The notes: generated by a model from the letters alone, not told the origin. Positions 8,270 to 17,718 are shown, counted from the first letter of the stretch. The stretch: 64,000 nt of DNA from Bacteroidales bacterium (GCA_016280915.1 JAEEHQ010000094.1:47952-111951), one strand, 5' to 3'. Numbers and translations are program-made.

Positions 8270-9013
8270 TTATTTTCTTTTTATCAAAAACCGTTTTACA
8301 TTATTCTTTATCGACTGCAAACAGAATTCTTTAATATATTGCATACCAAACGAATTCCACCTTTGTGGGTGAGTAGTCATCAAAATAGTGTATCCTGACT
8401 TATTAAGGATTGAAGCCCTATCTTGCAGTTGCTCAATAATGTCGTCTGTAGTGTGGAAACTCAATCCTTCAGATTCCCATTTCTCTTGGAAGAATGGGAC
8501 TTTGTCCCTAACACTCACATGGTAACCGTCCCAACGTCTGCCTGTATCTGTCAAGTACAATGTCTTTGAAAAATCAGTATCTAAATAAGGTTCATAAACG
8601 ATACCCAGTTGACGGTAATCATACTTTTTCCAGATATCCTTGCTATCCCATGGACTTCTAGGCGACCCATGCATACAAATGCTGTCTACCGGAACCATCT
8701 GACGCAGTTTTTCAAGATTAGTACAAAAATCCTGATAAGCAGCATCGACATCGCCATTGCAAGTTGTCAGTGACTCATAATGATACCCAATTTCATGCCC
8801 CAACGAATGGATCTCCTTAATAATTTCTTCATCGTAACTCTCTGGTACCACTCGGAAAAAATAAGTTGCTTTCAAATTCAACTGTGTTTCTATTCGGGCT
8901 GTACGCAAAGAGTTTTGGGGGAGACGGTCGACATCATGCCTTAGCCGGAAAGCCAAGCCACTATTCTTCAGAGCCACAAGAAGTTCTTTATACTTATCTA
9001 TGGTGAAATCCAT
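8270..9013 (-). CDS. polysaccharide deacetylase-like (CE4/NodB-fold) protein
   Basis: The 247-residue protein shows the metal-binding motif RHDVD at residues 25-29, then a helix and LKATYFFRVVPESYDEEIIKEI. GHEIGYHYESL supplies histidines at the usual MB2 position, and IYMTTHPQRW-like ILMTTHPQRW is near the end. This arrangement resembles the WbmS-like branch of CE4 proteins in O-antigen loci, whose chemistry is poorly known; a typical NodB enzyme would remove an N-acetyl group. There is no signal peptide, so it likely acts on a cytoplasmic nucleotide- or lipid-linked intermediate. It follows DUF354 by 8 nt. Confidence 0.78.
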   Translation of the reverse strand: MDFTIDKYKELLVALKNSGLAFRLRHDVDRLPQNSLRTARIETQLNLKATYFFRVVPESYDEEIIKEIHSLGHEIGYHYESLTTCNGDVDAAYQDFCTNLEKLRQMVPVDSICMHGSPRSPWDSKDIWKKYDYRQLGIVYEPYLDTDFSKTLYLTDTGRRWDGYHVSVRDKVPFFQEKWESEGLSFHTTDDIIEQLQDRASILNKSGYTILMTTHPQRWNSFGMQYIKEFCLQSIKNNVKRFLIKRK

Positions 9014-9021
9014 GTTCGAGA

Positions 9022-10044
9022 TTAAATTTTTTCAATAAGTTCAACTATTTGAGCATTGCAATCTCCAACCTGTGCGTAATATTTATCTCTTTTCTCCATC
9101 CACTCAACTTTACGGCTATTCTTAGACATGTCAGTTGCCAGAGATATTGCCTCTGCCGGTTCTGCCACATTATAAAGTAGACCATACTTTTCCTGCAACA
9201 TGATAAAGTTGGACATATCATTCGGCCCCACAAATGAATTAGAACGAATAGCTGGAGTTCCCAAAAGTGCAGCTTCGGAAGCCATCGTTTGGGAGTCTCC
9301 AATATAGAGATCTGCAAAACTCAACACATCATGAATCACCGAAGCCGGCGTTGGGAGCCTATACGGTTCTAACTCATCTGGCAAATCATTCTCTGAGGAA
9401 ATGTAAACATTCATGTTTTTTGAAATGGCTTGGACCAATTCCTCCTTTTCGCGCTGATTGAAACCACTCTTCCCCACATCATGATTAGCAAACCAACCGA
9501 CGAACCGGACAACTGCATAAGGCCGCTTTAATCCATATTTCTCAATAACCGCTTCATCTGCCTGAAATACATGGGGCGAGAGATAACAATCTTCAAAAAT
9601 ACCTTTTATCCTATAATGTTTACTTCCGTAATCCAGTCGGAACGAATCAGGAGTAACCACCTTTGTGCACATTGGCACCACATATCTGTTCGTAACCTTT
9701 ACTACCTCAGAATCAGGAAAAATAACAGATTTCTTGTGGAAAATCTTTGCCATTGCCGAACCATACCACGATGCTTTCGAAACAAACACATCTGGCCGCT
9801 GTTCTTTTACAATTGCTATATATTTAAACATTAGCCCGAACGTTCCAAGCACCTTGGACAGCATGGTTTTTCTATGCTTTCCGAAAACCGTGTAGCCCAC
9901 ATGCTCCTCCTGAAGCACGTTCAGCAAAACATCCTTATCCCTGGCCAATACTGAAATCTCATGTCCGCGCGATTTCAAAATCTGCATTACATACTTGAAC
10001 TGATAATAATGCTTGGGGTGATTTAGTTCAAAGATATATTTCAT
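9022..10044 (-). CDS. DUF354 family protein (GT-B-like fold)
   Basis: The 340-residue protein begins MKYIFELNHPKHYYQFKYVM, a DUF354 hallmark (the N-terminal histidine/proline turn of a GT-B Rossmann domain). It has HEISVLARDKDVLLNVL, DVFVSKASWYGSAMAKI, and the C-terminal FADLYIGDSQTMASEAALLGTPAIR, resembling the nucleotide-binding half of MurG/WecB-type enzymes. DUF354 proteins are common in archaeal and bacterial surface-glycan loci and are presumed glycosyltransferases or epimerase-like enzymes; no biochemical role is established to my knowledge. Neighbours (CapK-like, acyltransferase, CE4-like) form a compact block. Confidence 0.85.
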   Translation of the reverse strand: MKYIFELNHPKHYYQFKYVMQILKSRGHEISVLARDKDVLLNVLQEEHVGYTVFGKHRKTMLSKVLGTFGLMFKYIAIVKEQRPDVFVSKASWYGSAMAKIFHKKSVIFPDSEVVKVTNRYVVPMCTKVVTPDSFRLDYGSKHYRIKGIFEDCYLSPHVFQADEAVIEKYGLKRPYAVVRFVGWFANHDVGKSGFNQREKEELVQAISKNMNVYISSENDLPDELEPYRLPTPASVIHDVLSFADLYIGDSQTMASEAALLGTPAIRSNSFVGPNDMSNFIMLQEKYGLLYNVAEPAEAISLATDMSKNSRKVEWMEKRDKYYAQVGDCNAQIVELIEKI

Positions 10045-10082
10045 TGTCAGTCAAAAAAAGAAAGAGGTAGCCTCAAAATCGA

Positions 10083-10580
10083 TTACTGGTCATTACCGCC
10101 CAAAACTTTTACAACCTTAGCCGGAACACCTAGAGCTAAAGAATAGTCCGGCACATCTCGCGTCACCACCGACCCAGCACCAATCACCGATCCCTTGCCG
10201 ATAGTGACCCCAGGCATAATAATGGAACCTATCCCTATGTGAGCTCCATCTTTTATGACTATGGGGGCATACTTCAAAGGGCAGCTCATCACGGGTAAGT
10301 CTCTCTGATAATATTTCAAATCTCTCTGATGGCACAACAATTGGCATCCAGCAGTGACCCACACATTCCTTCCGATGGTAATAAGATCAGGCCGGGAATC
10401 GTCAATCAGTACGGAGCGGGCAATCTTAGATCCCTTTCCAACATGAACACCCCTAAAGCGGTGAATCATGGTTGTTATCTGAGCCGGAAAAGTAAACTGA
10501 GCCACAATGGACCAAAATCGAATCCATACTCCAATAATAATAGACCCAATCGTACGGTGCTGATTATTTGACATACTCAA
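10083..10580 (-). CDS. hexapeptide-repeat (left-handed beta-helix) acyltransferase
   Basis: The 165-residue protein belongs to the WbbJ/Maa-like acetyltransferases. It has a short hydrophobic N-terminus (IGSIIIGVWIRFWSIVAQF), then hexapeptide repeats from about residue 50 (VGKGSKIARSVLIDDSRPDL, HIGIGSIIMPGVTIGKGSVI) and the closing GAGSVVTRDVPDYSLALGVPAKVVK. It should transfer an acetyl or other acyl group to a sugar hydroxyl or amine of the repeat unit; the acceptor is unknown. A 165-bp gap to the upstream CapK-like gene shows no clear promoter. Confidence 0.88.
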   Translation of the reverse strand: MSMSNNQHRTIGSIIIGVWIRFWSIVAQFTFPAQITTMIHRFRGVHVGKGSKIARSVLIDDSRPDLITIGRNVWVTAGCQLLCHQRDLKYYQRDLPVMSCPLKYAPIVIKDGAHIGIGSIIMPGVTIGKGSVIGAGSVVTRDVPDYSLALGVPAKVVKVLGGNDQ

Positions 10581-10745
10581 ACTTTTTTTCTATAATTGGC
10601 AAACAAATTAAAACAGAAACCTATAGGCTTCAGATCAAGAGTTGGGTGTAAGAAGACAACATCGACGTATGCCATGTGCATACAATAATACTATTAGGAG
10701 CCATACGGCAACTTGACCATTCAGTCATTAGGGGCATTTGACAAT

Positions 10746-12062
10746 CTATTGATTATACAGGAATGACCGCTTGCCGTTAGCCAGTGGCTTAAAAGAATCT
10801 ACATACTCAATCGTAATTTCCACCTCATCGCCCACATATTTCCGTATTGACTCATATAGCAAATCATGCTCAGCCTGAGAGTAGTTCTGTCTCTTTTGAA
10901 TTTGAACTAAAATGGTCGAATCGCTCTTTTTCACCATTCTGAAAGCCTCTACATTAAAGTTTCGAAAAAGGATACTAAACCCTGTGGTAGTAAGCTTATG
11001 TCCATTCTTAAAAGAGACCACGTCAGAAGTCCTTCCAATCACCTCCTTAAGCAATTGCCCATTATACCCACTGCTGTTAGCCGTATCACACATCTGCACC
11101 TCATCGCGATTAGCATAGCGTATTGTGGGGAAAGCAAAGTCTACAAGATTGGTAGCATACAACTCGGAAGGCTTTTCCGAAGGAGCCTCTAGCCAGGTCG
11201 AGTAACCCACATGGTACATCCCCGGCTCTATCTCATAAGCAGTGATACCTCCGTCTTTGCTCCCATAACAATCCATCACTCTCGCACCCCAAGTATTCTC
11301 AATTTCCTCCCTATATGAAGGAGTCAACTTCTCTGAAGTGGCAAATGCCACATCAAAATGCCACTGCACATTGTTCTCCCGGCAATATCTTGCCAACAAA
11401 TAGACAGCTGTAGCATAACCATATATGTAATGGATATTATTTTTTCGAATTATATCCATATATTTGGCACATGTGGCATCGTCCATATTCATACCATTGA
11501 GCGGAATAGTATTCCTCAGTCTAAAATAGACCTCATGCACCAAACTTTTCTTGTTAGTTGGGAAAAGCGACGAACTGCCCAATGACACATATTTATCACC
11601 ATATTTATAACCAAACCGTTGCCACGAAAAAATCTTCATGGCAGTGACGAATCCCCATGTGTTCTCATCACAAATATATTTCATCGGCTCACCCGTCGAC
11701 CCTCCAGTTGCACTTTTTCTATGGGGATACTTCTTTATATTATCAGGAATTAGGTCGTCGTATCTTTCCTTTATAGTGTTTCTATCCAAAAATGGAAAGA
11801 GCTTAATATCCTCTAAAGATTTAACATCTTGTGGTTTAAGACCCATCCTGTCCATTACCTCTTTATAATACCGTGTATGGCAATAGGCGTGATTAACCAA
11901 TGATTTTAATTGGGCTGTTTGCCAGTCGAGCACCTCTTGCTTTGTCCAGGCACTCATACGGACTATCTGCCTATACCATTTCATAGCGCAAGTACCCATT
12001 ACCATATCGGCCATTGGGAACATGCAATTCAACAAAATAGATTCTTTTATGTTTCTATTCAT
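10746..12062 (-). CDS. CapK/PaaK-like adenylate-forming protein
   Basis: The 438-residue protein has the phenylacetate-CoA ligase (PaaK)/CapK layout. The N-terminal half contains FLDRNTIKERYDDLIP and the nucleotide loop KSATGGSTGEPMKY near residue 120. The middle has MDCYGSKDGGITAYE (acyl/adenylate site), and the C-terminal small domain has IGRTSDVVSFKNGHKLTTTGF and the final FKPLANGKRSFLY with the conserved lysine. Family members activate carboxylic acids as acyl-AMP. CapK-type proteins in capsule loci are thought to activate or transfer an acyl group, but no definite substrate is known. A link to the acyltransferase downstream or the aldolase/ATP-grasp cassette upstream is a reasonable inference. 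Confidence 0.85.
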   Translation of the reverse strand: MNRNIKESILLNCMFPMADMVMGTCAMKWYRQIVRMSAWTKQEVLDWQTAQLKSLVNHAYCHTRYYKEVMDRMGLKPQDVKSLEDIKLFPFLDRNTIKERYDDLIPDNIKKYPHRKSATGGSTGEPMKYICDENTWGFVTAMKIFSWQRFGYKYGDKYVSLGSSSLFPTNKKSLVHEVYFRLRNTIPLNGMNMDDATCAKYMDIIRKNNIHYIYGYATAVYLLARYCRENNVQWHFDVAFATSEKLTPSYREEIENTWGARVMDCYGSKDGGITAYEIEPGMYHVGYSTWLEAPSEKPSELYATNLVDFAFPTIRYANRDEVQMCDTANSSGYNGQLLKEVIGRTSDVVSFKNGHKLTTTGFSILFRNFNVEAFRMVKKSDSTILVQIQKRQNYSQAEHDLLYESIRKYVGDEVEITIEYVDSFKPLANGKRSFLYNQ

Positions 12063-12519
12063 ACTATATTTCGAGCTTGCTTTGCTGAGGGGAAACCTTT
12101 TTGCTAGACTTTGTTCTCTTTCTCAAAAAGTCGTGTTTCTTACCGAAGCTTATCTCGGAGGTTTTTGAAAGGTCGAAGAAGGTCCGTTGACGGTTTGCCG
12201 AAGGTCCGAACGATTAATCGGGAACAAGTTAGGGCTCTAGCGTTTCTATTCTTGACTAACGAAGATAAATGGTTAACATTCGGAGAGATCTGTAAGTCAA
12301 ATTCTATCAGATGAAGTTCAGGCACTTAACTATACAAGGCTTTATTCCACAGACATCATTTATATAAATAACTGTCTCAAAGCAACTAGTACAATTTGCA
12401 TAGTTCCATCCATTCGTCTGGGCTTAATGAATTCATCTACTCTTCGATGAATTTATTAAGCCCTAAATGCTTGTCAAACTTCAGTAAACATTATCACCTG
12501 AACGCAGTTAAGTTATTAG
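12063..12519. other. 457-bp gap inside the polysaccharide operon
   Basis: No gene can be supported. Short frames on both strands (12111-12314 plus, 12140-12325 minus) overlap each other and lack recognisable domains. The stretch holds two copies of GAAGGTCCG near 12178-12210 and a long hairpin at 12420-12463. No TAnnTTTG promoter box was found on the minus strand. Confidence 0.6.
12420..12463. repeat. 18-bp inverted repeat (hairpin) within the operon gap
   Basis: Arms 12420-12437 (GGGCTTAATGAATTCATC) and 12446-12463 are inverted copies with a single mismatch around an 8-nt loop. No T-run follows on either strand, so it is not a standard terminator. RNA processing, stability or partial polarity are possible. 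Confidence 0.7.
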
Positions 12520-13461
12520 CTATGCTTTTGATACTAGTCCCTTGTAAACAGATATTATTTTATTTGCAATCTTTTCGGTTGTCAATTCTAATTTTAATAA
12601 CCTATCCCTGCCACGGGTTGTCCTATTGAAGGCCAGTGCCTCTCGGAGAAATGCAGAAAACTCTGACGGACTAAAGGTCTTAGCAACATAAGTCCCCTCA
12701 ACCCCATTTGTTATCCACGATACGTCACCCACATCAGTTGATACAATCGGACAATTACACGCCATAGCTTCCTTTACCACATTCGGGGAACCTTCATTCA
12801 ACGAAGTCAATACCAAAACATCAGCTGCACACATGTATTTTACTATCTCATCATGGGGTTTGTTGTACACAGGGACGAGTTCAACATTATTATCATTAAT
12901 AAGTTCTACTGACTTTTGCGCTAGGGCGAAGTTTTTCTCCGGACGTTTGGGGTCAGAAACGAAAATCACATATCTTTTATTATTAGCTAATCCAAGCATT
13001 CTTCGGGCCTCTTCCTTGTCAATTAAATAAAACTGGGACAGATTGACTCCATTGGGAATTACTGGCAGGTCTATGGCTAATTGATTGGATGTCCGCTGCG
13101 ACTTAGTAATCGTGCTGTCCCACACATGCTTGACAAAAAAACGAACCCAATATAATTTAAAAGATTCATGCGGGAAACTTCCCAAAATGGAAACGACCAC
13201 CTTGGTCCTTAATCCAACACAGGCCATAGCGGCCACGACTCCACATATTGAATAATGCGCATGGACTATATCGGGACGTTCTTTTTTTATAAGATTTCTT
13301 AGTTGGGGTATGCTTTGGGCGTAGGCCTTCCATCCCTTTCCAATGATTGGGAATAAGTGCATATCCACCCCTTGTTGTTTTAATGACTCAAACTGCGAGT
13401 TGACGAATGCACTAACCGTACCTACAGTTTTATTACCACTTGCTACAAAGACGACCTTCAT
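12520..13461 (-). CDS. GT4-family glycosyltransferase
   Basis: The 313-residue retaining GT-B enzyme has the N-terminal domain MKVVFVASGNKTVGTVSAFV and RPDIVHAHYSICGVVAAM. The interdomain segment is VIPNGVNLSQF, and the C-terminal donor site is EGSPNVVKEAMACNCPIVSTDVGD, where the E-x7-E motif contacts the nucleotide sugar. It should add a sugar to the growing lipid-linked glycan on the cytoplasmic face. The start ATG immediately follows the stop of the epimerase gene with no spacer, so the pair is probably translationally linked. Donor and linkage cannot be predicted. Confidence 0.9.
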   Translation of the reverse strand: MKVVFVASGNKTVGTVSAFVNSQFESLKQQGVDMHLFPIIGKGWKAYAQSIPQLRNLIKKERPDIVHAHYSICGVVAAMACVGLRTKVVVSILGSFPHESFKLYWVRFFVKHVWDSTITKSQRTSNQLAIDLPVIPNGVNLSQFYLIDKEEARRMLGLANNKRYVIFVSDPKRPEKNFALAQKSVELINDNNVELVPVYNKPHDEIVKYMCAADVLVLTSLNEGSPNVVKEAMACNCPIVSTDVGDVSWITNGVEGTYVAKTFSPSEFSAFLREALAFNRTTRGRDRLLKLELTTEKIANKIISVYKGLVSKA

Positions 13462-14475
13462 TTATTTCAAATTATTCCAGTACCATTCACATGCCTGTTC
13501 GAAACCAGACAATGCATTATATTTTGGCTGATAACCTAACACCCGTTGAGCTTTTATTATTGAAGCTTGGGAATGTGGGATATCTCCCGGACGATTATCT
13601 CGATAGCATGGTTTTATATTGGCAATATAAGCATCATAATGAGACAGATTGGTTCGTAAACAATCAAATAACTCATTAAGGGTTGTATTGCCTCCATATG
13701 CCACATTAAAAACCATATCAATTGGTGCATTCTTAGGCAAAGTCATATTATACAATGACGCTCTCTCTCTAATAACTTCAGAGGGTGTTACTGCAGCTAA
13801 CTCATTTGCTTGTATAACATTATCAACATAGGTAAAATCTCTCGAATAACTGCCATCACCATTGATGAAGGGTGAATCATGACGAATTAGTGCCTTAACC
13901 CACAGTGGAATAACAGCAGCATAAGCTCCATTGGGGTCCTGTCTACGGCCAAATACATTAAAATACCTCAAGCCTATCGTTTCTATTCCATAAAGACTTG
14001 AGAATACATTTGCATATAATTCATTAACATATTTAGTTATAGCATAAGGTGAAAGTGGACGACCAATATTATGCTCAATTTTGGGCAATTCCTTACTATC
14101 TCCATAAGTAGAAGAACTAGCAGCATAGACAAATCTTTGAACACCAGCATCACGCGCTGCAACCAACATATTCAGAAAACCATCTATATTGTTACTATTT
14201 GTATTTATCGGATCATTAATACTACGTGGAACGCTACCCAAAGCAGCTTCATGCAATACAACATTAGCTCCACTTACAACCTTCCGACAAGTATCAAGAT
14301 CTCTGATATCACCCTCAACAAAACGAAAATTAGTTTTTCCAATCAATGGCTCAATATTATGTATGAAACCTGTAGACAAATTATCCAAACATGTAACATC
14401 ATATTCCTTTTCTACGAAATACTCACAAAGATTGGAGCCTATAAAACCTGCGCCACCTGTTATTAATATTTTCAT
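13462..14475 (-). CDS. NDP-sugar epimerase, WbpP/TviC type (UDP-GlcNAc or UDP-GlcNAcA 4-epimerase)
   Basis: The 337-residue short-chain dehydrogenase/reductase has the NAD-binding motif TGGAGFIGSN at residues 6-15, FVYAASSSTYGDS, and the catalytic SPYAITKY tyrosine/lysine near residue 145. The segments LHEAALGSVPRSINDP and RQDPNGAYAAVIPLWVKALI are characteristic of the WbpP/TviC group, which interconverts UDP-GlcNAc(A) and UDP-GalNAc(A). Supplying UDP-GalNAc or its uronic acid for the polysaccharide is the likely job. No UDP-HexNAc dehydrogenase is seen in the window, which favours the neutral sugar. Confidence is high for the family and moderate for the substrate. Confidence 0.88.
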   Translation of the reverse strand: MKILITGGAGFIGSNLCEYFVEKEYDVTCLDNLSTGFIHNIEPLIGKTNFRFVEGDIRDLDTCRKVVSGANVVLHEAALGSVPRSINDPINTNSNNIDGFLNMLVAARDAGVQRFVYAASSSTYGDSKELPKIEHNIGRPLSPYAITKYVNELYANVFSSLYGIETIGLRYFNVFGRRQDPNGAYAAVIPLWVKALIRHDSPFINGDGSYSRDFTYVDNVIQANELAAVTPSEVIRERASLYNMTLPKNAPIDMVFNVAYGGNTTLNELFDCLRTNLSHYDAYIANIKPCYRDNRPGDIPHSQASIIKAQRVLGYQPKYNALSGFEQACEWYWNNLK

Positions 14476-14562
14476 TTTTTCTTATATAATTCTTTTTCTT
14501 TTCAAATTATCTTCACACTACAGAACAGAATGCCAAGAAAGAGAAATTCTTCTTAATCTGCT

Positions 14563-15960
14563 TCACGACAAACCTCTCGATCCAAGTTTAAAGAAAGCCC
14601 AAGCCATAATCATCACTGGCAATATCAGAAACCAGATTTTCACAAACCTATAATTCTTAGCATTTAACTGAGTTATTCCATAGGCAGCAATCATTAGCAA
14701 TATAGGAAATCCCGGTAACAAAAAGCGTTCAGAATTTGCAAATCCACTGGTGGATATAATACCTAAATATGCCATTACAAAAGCTCCTATCAAAGAAAAA
14801 TCACGCCAATTTTTTTTCTTAAAAATAGCACTATATAACGCTATTAGCACGAAAATACCCATAAAATTACGAACATAGTTTCCCGCATTCACCATTTGCT
14901 GATTATACTGCTCATCAACATCAACCATCGTAGGGAAAGGCAGGACGAAAATCATAGGTGCCATGACTGTTCCAGTAGCATACTTTGCCCACTCCACGCC
15001 CTTATTAACTTGTTGACTCCTTTTTAAATCTTGATTAGACCCACGAGACTCCCAGTATCCTTCTACCTCATTTGCAATAGTTCCACCGGCCATCACCGCA
15101 ACAGCTATAACAGCCCATATGATTAGAACCATTCGATTAGATTTTGTCATCACAGCTGTACTTGAAAAAACCAAAGAAGTAAAGAAGGAGAATATCACTG
15201 CAGCGCCTAAGACTGTCCTAAAAAAGAACAAACTAATCACCAACAATGCTGAAACAACAATATTTAAAATATTCACATGCTTCTGTCGCAAAATGTTATC
15301 TAATCTTTCCAATGCGGCCATGGTCAAAAATATCATTTCAGTTTCTTTCAAATGCATTCCACAATAAATAACCAAATTTGGACAAAGCACACAAAAAATA
15401 CCTGCTATTCGACCTGCTTCCTCTCCAAAGTTACGCTTGGCCAACTTGTAAACAAGAATACATGTCCAGGAACTAAAAATTGTTTTTAGAATACGAGTGA
15501 CTAATATGTTGGGGCCAATAATTGAATATAGTAGAGTTAGATATAATGGGTAGCCAGCGTCCGAATAGGAACCTGTGAACAAGTAATCCATTGCATTAGA
15601 CCACCCTATCTCCTTAAGCCAAATAGCTGTTTGGTGATATGCTAAAGCATCACTAGAACCGAATTCAAATGGTATTCCTGTATTAATTAAATAAAAAAAG
15701 TAAGAAAAAACCACCCATATTAAACGCAAAACAAGAGCGGTTAAAAATATTTTCCTAATAAATGTCTTTTCGTCTATCTCTAACCATTTTTTTGAATAAC
15801 GATTGGACAATAGGAAGAATAATAATACCCATATAATACTGATTATAATGAATGCTGGTTTCAACATATAATTCATGAAAACAACACTCACTATCGCCAA
15901 CGAAATGATGTAAATAATTATCGCCCTTGACGAAAACTGTTTTGGAAAATATGGTACCAA
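14563..15960 (-). CDS. multi-spanning GT-C (family 39-like) membrane protein
   Basis: The 465-residue protein has roughly 11-12 hydrophobic segments spread over its length. The first periplasmic loop carries SSDALAYHQTAIWLKE and TGSYSDAGYPLYLTLLYSIIG, resembling the acidic loop and PPLYY-like region of ArnT/PMT-type GT-C transferases that use polyprenyl-phosphate sugars. HLKETEMIFLTMAALERLD also fits this group. The operon has GtrA and a DPM1-like enzyme that would make and flip a polyprenyl-phosphate sugar, so this protein is a good candidate to use it. A polymerase role is less likely since export is ABC-type. Confidence 0.72.
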   Translation of the reverse strand: MVPYFPKQFSSRAIIIYIISLAIVSVVFMNYMLKPAFIIISIIWVLLFFLLSNRYSKKWLEIDEKTFIRKIFLTALVLRLIWVVFSYFFYLINTGIPFEFGSSDALAYHQTAIWLKEIGWSNAMDYLFTGSYSDAGYPLYLTLLYSIIGPNILVTRILKTIFSSWTCILVYKLAKRNFGEEAGRIAGIFCVLCPNLVIYCGMHLKETEMIFLTMAALERLDNILRQKHVNILNIVVSALLVISLFFFRTVLGAAVIFSFFTSLVFSSTAVMTKSNRMVLIIWAVIAVAVMAGGTIANEVEGYWESRGSNQDLKRSQQVNKGVEWAKYATGTVMAPMIFVLPFPTMVDVDEQYNQQMVNAGNYVRNFMGIFVLIALYSAIFKKKNWRDFSLIGAFVMAYLGIISTSGFANSERFLLPGFPILLMIAAYGITQLNAKNYRFVKIWFLILPVMIMAWAFFKLGSRGLS

Positions 15961-15971
15961 ATGATTAATTA

Positions 15972-16946
15972 TTAATAATTACTAATACCTCTCAGAAAAA
16001 AATGCTTCATAACTGCACCAATTGTGCGCATTTTGAAACAGAATCTCTCCAAAAACAATGGAGAATGATAGAATTGGAATGACTGTTGTGACACGTTATT
16101 CCAATCTATTTTAGCCAACTGGGCCATTGCCTCTTTATGATACTGATGAGAAAGATAGAATCTGCACAATCCATTTGCCCGCAACATATCCATCAATTTT
16201 TTTAAATCCGTGTTCCTTGTCTCCTCTTCTTCTAAATAATCCAGATTCCACAACATATGAGTTTTTGGATCTCTTAGCTTTCTTGTAGCCCTATCTCGTA
16301 TTGGTACATCCTGAAAATAATTGGCTAACGGTTTATTAACCAACACCACTGGGTATTTCAATGCTATCCGAATCCATAAATCAAAATCCTCCCCTAAGGT
16401 GATGCCCTCTCTGAACTTCCCAGATAAAACAAACACATCCCGTGGGATTACAACAGAGCTTGATGTTATTGGCATACATAAATTCTTGGCATAGACTTGA
16501 CAATAATCAATATAGCCCCTATCAAAATCATCATCAACTCCTATCGGAGCCTTTCGTTTTTTCCCATTTTTTACCAGATTGAAACCTGTCCCATACAATC
16601 CCGCATCAGGGTAATCATCAATCAGCCTGTTCATCTCCTCTAGGAAACCCGGTTCCCACCAATCATCAGAATCCAAAAAACAGACGTATTCGCCTTTTGA
16701 CAAATCAACACCATTGTTCCTTGCGCTAGAAACTCCGGCATTGGGTTGAGTAATCACCCTATACTTATTATTTTTTGAACCAAGAATCTTAAGTGCTATT
16801 TCAAATGAACCATCCGTACTTCCATCATCCACAACTATCAACTCATAATCACAAAAGGTTTGGTGTAGGATACTATTTAAAGTTCTCTTAATATAATTCG
16901 CCTTATTATACAAAGGCACTATCACAGAAAACCTAATCTCATTCAT
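15972..16946 (-). CDS. GT2-family glycosyltransferase
   Basis: The GT-A enzyme begins MNEIRFSVIVPLYNKANYIK, with ELIVVDDGSTDGS (donor binding) and YVCFLDSDDWW (DxD-type metal site). The frame extends upstream to a TTG at 16973, but the ATG at 16946 gives the usual GT2 start and is preferred; the product is then 324 residues. The C-terminal half (LDYLEEEETRNTDLKKLMDM) is a helical acceptor region. It sits 11 nt before the GT-C membrane protein. Acceptor and donor are unknown. Confidence 0.88.
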   Translation of the reverse strand: MNEIRFSVIVPLYNKANYIKRTLNSILHQTFCDYELIVVDDGSTDGSFEIALKILGSKNNKYRVITQPNAGVSSARNNGVDLSKGEYVCFLDSDDWWEPGFLEEMNRLIDDYPDAGLYGTGFNLVKNGKKRKAPIGVDDDFDRGYIDYCQVYAKNLCMPITSSSVVIPRDVFVLSGKFREGITLGEDFDLWIRIALKYPVVLVNKPLANYFQDVPIRDRATRKLRDPKTHMLWNLDYLEEEETRNTDLKKLMDMLRANGLCRFYLSHQYHKEAMAQLAKIDWNNVSQQSFQFYHSPLFLERFCFKMRTIGAVMKHFFLRGISNY

Positions 16947-16989
16947 ATAATCCACACCAACTAAATCTTTCAATTGAGATGATTACAAC

Positions 16990-17718
16990 TCAATTAATAA
17001 CTTTCTTCTTCAGATAATAACTATCTATTGGTTTCCTTCCAATACCTTGTCGATACCGATAGTTTGACTCTCCATCAGTAAACACGGGAATGAGTTCTTT
17101 CTCAATTAGTACTTGCTGGGTCATTGGGGAATAGTTGCCCCATGTATACGCATAAAAAGGAACATATTGTGGATGTTGCTCCAAGATACTCATGCACTTT
17201 TCTACCGAGTGGGCAAATTCCTCCTTCGACATCTGGGTTGCATCATTATGCTCATATCCATGCATCCCTATGGTAATCATTGGTGATCTCAAATTCCACA
17301 TCTCATCCTTCAAGATATATTGAGGATTGTCAGTATAACCCTCTCTCTTGCTCACGCCATCCATATATTTGGGATTCACGAATAGTGTCACAGGTATCTG
17401 CTGTTTTTCTAAAAATGGTAATATGTCCATAACAGAAGCAAAACCATCATCACATGTCAAAACAGCATAATTAATAGTTCTAATCAAATCTCTTCTTAAC
17501 TTCTGAAATGCCTCATCTAAAGAAATAAAATGATACTTGTCTTTTAGTGCCAAAATATTGGTTTTGAATTCATCTGTAGGAGTCCAATCTGCACGCTGAT
17601 TCAGTTTCTCATCGTATCTGTCAGACACAGCATGAAACACAAAAACCTCTATTGGACATAACAAAAACTTGCTTATTCGTTTTGTTATTCTTCTTGAAAA
17701 AGTAAAGCAATCCAACAT
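16990..17718 (-). CDS. polysaccharide deacetylase (CE4, NodB homology domain)
   Basis: The 242-residue protein carries a recognisable NodB domain. NYAVLTCDDGFASV holds the catalytic-base/metal DD pair, PVTLFVNPKYMDG follows, and TIGMHGYEHNDATQM supplies the two metal histidines. YAYTWGNYSPMTQQVL matches motif 3/4. It lacks a cleavable signal peptide, so cytoplasmic-side removal of an N-acetyl group from a lipid- or nucleotide-linked precursor is the likely role. It is the second CE4-like gene of the operon and differs clearly from the one at 8270-9013. A free amine made here could be the acceptor for the ATP-grasp ligase; this is inference. Confidence 0.87.
   Translation of the reverse strand: MLDCFTFSRRITKRISKFLLCPIEVFVFHAVSDRYDEKLNQRADWTPTDEFKTNILALKDKYHFISLDEAFQKLRRDLIRTINYAVLTCDDGFASVMDILPFLEKQQIPVTLFVNPKYMDGVSKREGYTDNPQYILKDEMWNLRSPMITIGMHGYEHNDATQMSKEEFAHSVEKCMSILEQHPQYVPFYAYTWGNYSPMTQQVLIEKELIPVFTDGESNYRYRQGIGRKPIDSYYLKKKVIN

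Noticed and set aside
12111..12325. Two short overlapping frames on opposite strands (67 and 61 codons) in the operon gap
   Set aside because: They overlap each other, are Arg/Ser rich, and have no domain, promoter or ribosome-binding site.
14563..15960. Wzy-type polymerase
   Set aside because: The first-loop acidic motif and PLYLTLLY segment fit GT-C/ArnT-like transferases better, and the operon has an ABC exporter. Not fully excluded.
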